Shown here: one piece after another, positions 59,252-64,000 of the stretch | Numbering within the stretch: position 1 is the stretch's first letter | Layout of the letters: each line of letters begins with the position of its first letter | NCBI RefSeq assembly: GCF_020731285.1 | Contig: NZ_JAJFOW010000033.1 | Location: 1 to 64,000, forward strand | Direction: 5' to 3' | Source of the DNA: Cohnella baijiui | GTDB taxonomy: Bacteria; Bacillota; Bacilli; Paenibacillales; Paenibacillaceae | Length of the DNA stretch: 64,000 bases | Notes under the pieces: model-generated | The model's input: the letters and a program-made list of their open reading frames with translations, nothing else | What the model was told of the DNA's origin: nothing | Databases searched by the model: none | Translations under genes and position numbers: made by a program

Positions 59252-60457
59252 ATGACGTTCCTGAAGCAAAAAGCGGTGTGGATCGGCGTCGCGGCGACGC
59301 TCGCCGTCTTGATCGTATTCGGACTTGCCATGATGGGCTCGGTCGTCGGCGCCAAGCCTCGCGCGCTCCCGATCGCGCTGGTTCAGGCGGACCGTTCTGC
59401 GGATCTGCCTTCGGGCGCGAAGCTCGCAGTCGGGGAACAGATCGAGAAAATGCTGGTGGAGAACGCGGAAATGCCGGTGAAGTGGCACCTCGTGGATACG
59501 GAAGAGGAAGCGATGAAAGGTCTCGACTGGCAGGACTACTACGGAGTGCTGGTGCTGCCTGCCAATCTGAGCGAAGGCGTGGCTTCCTTGGCTTCTCCTA
59601 CGTCGCAGCCCGCATCGATAAAGCTGGTCTACAACGAAGGGATGAACGCGCAGGCGGTCGCCGCCGCGAAAACGATTTTGCAGCAGGTGGCCAAAAATGC
59701 AGGCACGGGATTGACCGCGCAGTTGCTCGGACAGATGGAGCAGCAAGCGCAGCAAATGCCCGTGGCGGCAGCCAAGGCGATGCTGACGCCGTTCCGCGCG
59801 GAGGAGGTCGTCATGCACCCGGTGGGGGCGAACAACGCAAACGGCAACGCGCCGAACCTCCTCATCCAGATTGTCTGGATGGGCAGCCTCGTGCTCAGCG
59901 TCTGCCTCTTCCTGGCCGGACGCGCCGCGGGCACGAAGGTCTCGGCTGCGGGAAGGAGCCGGTTCGGCATCGTCGCGACGCAAGCGGCCGCGGGCGTCGC
60001 GCTGGCGGGACTCGCTTCCGGCTTCACCCTTTGGATGGCGTCGTCCTGGTACGGGATGCATTTCGCCGACTTCGGCTTGACCTGGCTGTACCTCTGGCTG
60101 GCCGCCTCCGCGTTTTTCCTGCTGCAGACGGCGTTGCTCCGCTGGATCGGCTTCCCGGCCATGGCGCTGCTCGTGCTGCTGCTGTTTTTCTCCATGCCGC
60201 TCCTCGGCATGGCGCCGGAGTTCATGCCGCAGGCGACGCGGGATTGGCTGTATTCCTGGACGCCGTTCCGGTATGCGGCGGCCGGCCTGCGCAGCGTGCT
60301 TTACTACGGCGGAGAGGGCGGAGACTTGGCCCGGAACTACGGCGTGCTTTGGGGCATCGTGACCGGCGGTCTCGCGCTCGTCCTCGCCTCCGGGTTCCGC
60401 CAGAGCCCGGCGCCGGATCGCGCAAGCTCGACGCAACCGGCGGACAGCCGTGCATAA
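59252..60457 (+). CDS. YhgE/Pip-like (ABC-2/SNG1-type) membrane protein
   Basis: 401 residues: one N-terminal membrane segment, a ~190-residue external domain (LPIALVQADRSADLPSGAKL, YYGVLVLPANLSEGVASLAS, IKLVYNEGMNAQAVAAAKTI) and five C-terminal membrane segments. This is the layout of YhgE/Pip and DUF3533 transport proteins. Controlled by the divergent TetR gene; such pairs often act in export of lipophilic compounds, though no substrate is indicated. ATG 59252 follows AAAGGGGGA. Confidence 0.85.
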   Translation: MTFLKQKAVWIGVAATLAVLIVFGLAMMGSVVGAKPRALPIALVQADRSADLPSGAKLAVGEQIEKMLVENAEMPVKWHLVDTEEEAMKGLDWQDYYGVLVLPANLSEGVASLASPTSQPASIKLVYNEGMNAQAVAAAKTILQQVAKNAGTGLTAQLLGQMEQQAQQMPVAAAKAMLTPFRAEEVVMHPVGANNANGNAPNLLIQIVWMGSLVLSVCLFLAGRAAGTKVSAAGRSRFGIVATQAAAGVALAGLASGFTLWMASSWYGMHFADFGLTWLYLWLAASAFFLLQTALLRWIGFPAMALLVLLLFFSMPLLGMAPEFMPQATRDWLYSWTPFRYAAAGLRSVLYYGGEGGDLARNYGVLWGIVTGGLALVLASGFRQSPAPDRASSTQPADSRA

Positions 60458-60464
60458 AATCGGA

Positions 60465-60505
60465 AAGAACCCCAAACGCTCATGGACGAGCGTCTTGGGG
60501 TTCTT
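60465..60505 (+). terminator. Intrinsic terminator
   Basis: AAGAACCCCAA pairs with TTGGGGTTCTT, enclosing ACGCTC...GAGCGT, 8 bp after the YhgE/Pip-like stop. Confidence 0.88.
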
Positions 60506-60553
60506 GGCGTTCGGTTGGGCATGCGTGTAAGAGGTGGTCTCGATAATCGTGGC

Positions 60554-61165
60554 ATGAGCAGCAAATCTTACCGCACATCCGCCTGTAGCCGCGTCAATCG
60601 CGGCAAGAGCAGTAAATCTTACCGCACATCCGCCTGCAGCCGCGCGAATCACGGCAAGAGCAGTAAATCTTACCGCACATCCGCCTGCAACCACGCCAAT
60701 CGCAGTATGAGCAGCAAATCTTACCGTACATCCGCCTGCAGCCGCGCCAATCGCTGTATGAGCAGTAAATCTTACCCACACCCACTGGCAGCCCGTGCGA
60801 ATCGCTGCCAGAGCAGTAAATCTTACCGCACATCCGCCAACAACCACGCCAATCGCTGTATGAGCTGTAAATCTTACCCACACCCACTGGCAGCCCGTGC
60901 GAATCGCTGCCAGAGCAGTAAATCTTACCGCACATCCGCCAACAACCACGCCAATCGCTGTATGAGCTGTAAATCTTACCACACATCCGCCAACAACCAC
61001 GCCAATCGCTGTATGAGCAGCAATTCTTACCACACATCCACCTGCAATCACGCCAATCGCTGTATGAGCTGTAAATCTTACCACACACCCACCGGCAGCC
61101 CGTGCGAATCGCGGCAAGAGCAGCAAATCTTACCGCACATCCGCCAGTAGCCGCGCCGCACATCC
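60554..61165. repeat. Tandem array, 12 units of 51 bp (family C)
   Basis: Units start at 60554 and then every 51 bp to 61115. The core is GAGCAGTAAATCTTACCGCA, with GTAA-ATC-TTAC as a small hairpin, followed by CATCCGCC and a variable CTGCAGCCGCGCCAATCGC. Units 5-6 and 7-8 form a nearly exact 102-bp duplication (60758-60859, 60860-60961). The whole of 60506-61224 holds nothing else. Confidence 0.94.
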
Positions 61166-61224
61166 GCCTGCAGCCGCGCCACCACTCGTCGCCCTCTACG
61201 CTGACTGCCTAGGACGGCGACACC

Positions 61225-61644
61225 TCACGGCAACTCGCGAAGGGTGCCGCCGCCGCGAATGTGGCCGACGCCCTCCCGGCAAACGCCGTACGGCTCCCAC
61301 ATGCAATCGCTGCACAGGTGGCGAATGTCGTCCGGCCGCACTTGTTTCGCGACGCTCGAACAGATGTCCGACCAGGTCCGGCGTTCCCCCGGCGCGATTC
61401 CGATCACAGCCGCGATCTCCAGGTCCTTGCGGTAGACGCTGGCATTCTCGCAATGCGGCTCCTGATCGACGGGGAACGCCCGGCAGATGTCGTCCGGACC
61501 TTCGATGAGCTCGATTCGGGTTTCGGGCTCCGTCCGCAGGCGTTCATAAATCGCGGTCATGTTGGTGCAAAAGCCGGGGGAGTAGCCTTTGCCCCGATAT
61601 CCCAGCAGACAGAGCAGATGATGGCCGCGCAGCCGAATCGTCAT
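61225..61644 (-). CDS. DUF1284 family protein, cysteine-rich
   Basis: 139 residues beginning IRLRGHHLLCLLGYRGKGYS, the DUF1284 N-terminus. Eight cysteines are visible: CLL, FCTN, ICRAFP, HCEN, ICSS, LCSDC and VCREG, consistent with an Fe-S cluster or metal site. ATG 61644 is 9-10 nt from AAGGAGGA. Function unknown; monocistronic. Confidence 0.85.
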   Translation of the reverse strand: MTIRLRGHHLLCLLGYRGKGYSPGFCTNMTAIYERLRTEPETRIELIEGPDDICRAFPVDQEPHCENASVYRKDLEIAAVIGIAPGERRTWSDICSSVAKQVRPDDIRHLCSDCMWEPYGVCREGVGHIRGGGTLRELP

Positions 61645-61861
61645 GCGTGTATGTCCTCCTTGCGTCACCTCGTTGTTAACCGAATTGTATCATACAGGTT
61701 AACGATTCGTCTCGTTTCGCGGAAATCCTGAAGAAATTCTTAACAGTGACGGCATGCGGCAACTTTGTTTCCGGATGGGCGGTCTAATGGTAAGAAGGAT
61801 GGAAACGCGAGACGGTTCCGGAAGACTGGAATCCGATTACGAGAAGCGGGAGATGGTAGAC

Positions 61862-62767
61862 GTGAAAAAGTGGATGAAACCAATCGTGGCAGCAACCTTG
61901 CTAGGCGGATTATTGCCGGCCGGCACCTCGGCTTTCGCGGCGTCGGCCGATTCGAACCAAGTGTTCATCGACGGCCGCTATCAGGATTCGGCGATCACGT
62001 CGCAAGGCCGCACGCTTGTCCAGCTGCGTTCGCTGGACGATCCGGCTTGGCTGACGTACACCTATGATGCCAAATCGGGCGTCGTCACCGCGACCAGCAA
62101 AGACAAGAGCAAGGTCGTGACGTTGAAGGCGGGTCAAAAGACGGCGACGGTTAACGGAGCCTCCGTCAAGTTGGACGCCTCGATCGTGAACAAGGACGGC
62201 CGGACGTACGTGCCGCTGCGGTTCATCAGCGAATCTCTCGGTGCAACGGTAACCTATAATTCGAAGGACAAGCGCGCGATCGTTCGAACGCCCGCCGGGC
62301 AGACGAAGTTCGAGGCGCTGATGCGCGGGGATCTGCCGGAAGCGCGCAAGGCGGCGATCTCGCTACAGGCCGTGCAGGGCAAAGACGTGCTGTCGCCGCT
62401 CGGTGAAGGCTTCTCGACGGAGTACGTCTTTCCGCAAGGGGAGGCCCTGAAGTTCACGACGGAGTACAAAGGCTTGAAGACGTATATCGAAATCAACGCG
62501 GACGGCATCGCCGAAGTGAAATGGCAGGGGGATTCGTACGTTCCCGACGGCAAAAAGGCGCGCGAGAAGGGGACGAAGCCGGCCGCGTTCGGCGACAGCG
62601 TGTACTTCTACGACAACTGGATGGGCGAGACGCTGATGTTCGGCAAGATCGATGCGTCCGGCAGCCGAACGGAGCTCGGCAACTACAGCCGCATCGATAA
62701 CCCGCAATACAAAAACGTCGTGATCGTGCCGATCGACGACGAGTCCCGCACGGACGGCAAGAAATAG
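61862..62767 (+). CDS. Secreted protein with copper-amine-oxidase N-terminal-type domain
   Basis: 301 residues. Signal peptide KKWMKPIVAATLLGGLLPAG with cleavage near AFA. Two tandem stretches of the stalk domain common in Bacillales surface proteins: ITSQGRTLVQLRSLDDPAWLT and VNKDGRTYVPLRFISESLGA, each followed by a VT(A/Y)xSKDK strand. The C-terminal ~150 residues (DSVYFYDNWMGETLMFGKID) are unassigned. GTG 61862 is 9 nt from CGGGAG; ATG 61853 is the alternative. Terminator at 62791. Confidence 0.83.
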   Translation: MKKWMKPIVAATLLGGLLPAGTSAFAASADSNQVFIDGRYQDSAITSQGRTLVQLRSLDDPAWLTYTYDAKSGVVTATSKDKSKVVTLKAGQKTATVNGASVKLDASIVNKDGRTYVPLRFISESLGATVTYNSKDKRAIVRTPAGQTKFEALMRGDLPEARKAAISLQAVQGKDVLSPLGEGFSTEYVFPQGEALKFTTEYKGLKTYIEINADGIAEVKWQGDSYVPDGKKAREKGTKPAAFGDSVYFYDNWMGETLMFGKIDASGSRTELGNYSRIDNPQYKNVVIVPIDDESRTDGKK

Positions 62768-62790
62768 GAAGCGATAGGAACGGCACGACG

Positions 62791-62818
62791 AAGCCGGCCT
62801 CGGGAGGGGCCGGCTTTT
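62791..62818 (+). terminator. Intrinsic terminator
   Basis: AGCCGGCC (62791-62798) pairs with GGCCGGCT (62807-62814) followed by TTTT. Confidence 0.85.
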
Positions 62819-63013
62819 CGCGTTTGCGGGGCGGCGAACGGCGGCGGAAAAGTTCGAGCGGCGCGGTGGCGGTGGGCGTCCATCCCTTGGAACCATTTTA
62901 AAGAAAAACAAACAACCGCTTACAGGAATAATCCCGCGGCGGCGCGAATCATTGGTAATAAGAACGATTCGATGGAGCGCTTTCACCAACCACGGGATGG
63001 GGGCCACACTCGT

Positions 63014-64000
63014 ATGCGGAAAAAGTTCCTGAATTCCCCGACAGTTTACGCGCTGGGCATGTTCGCCATGATGGTACCGAGCCAGGCGTTCAGCTCGTTC
63101 TATCACTACTACTACGTGGAAAAGCTGGGCCTCACGATCGGCCTCGCGACGCTCGCCCGGACGATCTACCTGATCTGGGACGCCGTCAATCAGCCGATGG
63201 CCGGCTATTGGTCCGACCGCACCCGTACGCGTTACGGGCGCAGGCGGCCCTGGATTTTCGCGGCGATCCCGCTGTTCGTCGTTACCTTCGTCATGGTGTT
63301 CGCCGTGCCTAAAGGGCTGGAGGGCACCGCGCTCTTCACCTGGTTCCTCGTGGCGCTCATTCTCTTCGAAGGCGTCGCGACCATCCTCTGGGTCAACTAT
63401 GGCGCGCTGTTTCCCGAACTGTTCACCGGCGAGCGGCTGCGGGCCAAGGCGTCCGCCGTCACCCAGGGCTATCAGATCGTGGCCATCCTGATCGGCTCGG
63501 CAGCGACTCCGATCATCTACAAGGCACTCGGCTTCGGGACGATGTCCGTCGTCTACGCGGCGATTTTCGCCGTCTTCATGCTGCTGTTCGTGCTGAACGT
63601 CCGGGAGAACGAGGAGGCTGCCAAGGAAGAGCCGCTGCCGCTGCGCGAGGCGTTCCGCGAGACGCTCAAAAACAAGGAGCTTTGGTTTTTCTACCTCGCC
63701 TGTTCGTTCGCGCAGACGGTGAACGGGCTCGTGAGCTCGCTTATTCCTTTCTACGCCAAATACGCGCTGCGCATCCCGGAGGACCAGGTGTCTATTTTGA
63801 TGGCGTCGGTGTTCGTTTCGGTCGTCCCGCTCGTCGGCGTTTGGTATTTCATCGTCCGCAAGCTCGGCGGGTACCGCAGCTGGCGTCTCGCCTTCGTCGT
63901 ATACGGCCTGTCCGTCATCCCGGCTTGGTTCGCCCAAGGGCTCGGGGGCGGCATCGCGGCGGGCATCGCGATCGGTTTCGGCCTTGCGGGCTTCCTGGTT
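63014..64000 (+). CDS. GPH-type (MelB-like) sugar symporter, MFS superfamily, cut by window end
   Basis: At least 329 residues, running off the window. It begins MRKKFLNSPTVYALGMFAMM and has the family's DAVNQPMAGYWSDRTRTRYG (near residue 55) and RRRPWIFAAIPLF, where the Asp-Arg cluster corresponds to the cation/sugar site of glycoside-pentoside-hexuronide:cation symporters. About nine of twelve membrane segments are present. ATG 63014 follows GGGATGGGGG. Substrate not deducible. Confidence 0.88.
   Translation, partial: MRKKFLNSPTVYALGMFAMMVPSQAFSSFYHYYYVEKLGLTIGLATLARTIYLIWDAVNQPMAGYWSDRTRTRYGRRRPWIFAAIPLFVVTFVMVFAVPKGLEGTALFTWFLVALILFEGVATILWVNYGALFPELFTGERLRAKASAVTQGYQIVAILIGSAATPIIYKALGFGTMSVVYAAIFAVFMLLFVLNVRENEEAAKEEPLPLREAFRETLKNKELWFFYLACSFAQTVNGLVSSLIPFYAKYALRIPEDQVSILMASVFVSVVPLVGVWYFIVRKLGGYRSWRLAFVVYGLSVIPAWFAQGLGGGIAAGIAIGFGLAGFLV

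Noticed and set aside
60482..61150. Repeat protein of SSKSYRTSACSRANHGK type in the family C array
   Set aside because: Same reasoning; the start lies inside the terminator of the preceding gene.
5693..61165. CRISPR or TIGR-like guide arrays
   Set aside because: Units are conserved nearly throughout; there are no unique spacers, and no Cas, Nop-domain or nuclease gene lies near any array.
62970..62990. CcpA (cre) site before the GPH symporter at TGGAGCGCTTTCA
   Set aside because: Spacing between the TG and CG elements is one base short of the consensus and key A positions are missing.

Overview
The window is high-GC DNA from a spore-former-type Firmicute, most likely Cohnella or a close member of the Paenibacillaceae. 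The signs are strong AGGAGG ribosome sites with many GTG/TTG starts, a YesM/YesN-type two-component pair, SLH-domain surface protein, octanoyltransferase LipL, an Mhq quinone-stress operon, an ECF41 sigma factor, and clean intrinsic terminators. No rRNA, tRNA, insertion sequence, prophage or CRISPR array was seen.

Layout. 0.4-5.7 kb: an AraC regulator divergent from a three-gene sugar operon (phosphomannose-isomerase-like protein, ROK kinase, carbohydrate acetylesterase). 6.4-10.6 kb: metallo-hydrolase; then an ECF41 sigma factor with its FAD-oxidoreductase partner behind a recognisable ECF41 promoter; a small secreted protein. 11.5-20.5 kb: a complete alpha-galactoside locus (two ABC permeases, sensor kinase, AraC-type response regulator, binding lipoprotein, GH36 alpha-galactosidase). 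21.4-32.2 kb: hydrolases, catalase, and the mhqR / mhqP-mhqO-mhqD quinone-detoxification cluster with two matching operators; a DinB protein; a MarR-SDR pair. 32.4-42.3 kb: a secreted beta-propeller protein; a 43-residue leader ORF plus terminator ahead of an ABC-F protein; a PadR/SEDS pair; a phosphotransferase with a repetitive insert; an alkyltransferase-like protein and a TetM-like GTPase behind a second leader terminator; DUF523. 42.4-52.3 kb: a surface 5'-nucleotidase with three SLH domains under a PhoP box; an amidoligase; methyltransferase; phosphotransferase; YfiT-type protein; lipL and pepT. 53-60.5 kb: chemoreceptor, a GntR-ABC exporter operon, a chimeric deletion junction, a TetR regulator and a YhgE/Pip-like membrane protein. 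61.2-64 kb: DUF1284, a copper-amine-oxidase-N-domain secreted protein and the start of a GPH-type sugar symporter.

The most unusual property lies between the genes. At least ten intergenic stretches hold short tandem arrays whose sequences differ but whose period is almost always 50-52 bp (usually exactly 51). Several units have a small palindrome or A-tract at the core. Two arrays 10 kb apart share both unit and leader. These arrays are not CRISPRs and probably not coding; they look like a genome-wide minisatellite system of unknown purpose.

A second theme is regulation: leader terminators precede both putative ribosome-protection genes (ABC-F and TetM-like), and palindromic operators can be read upstream of most small regulators.
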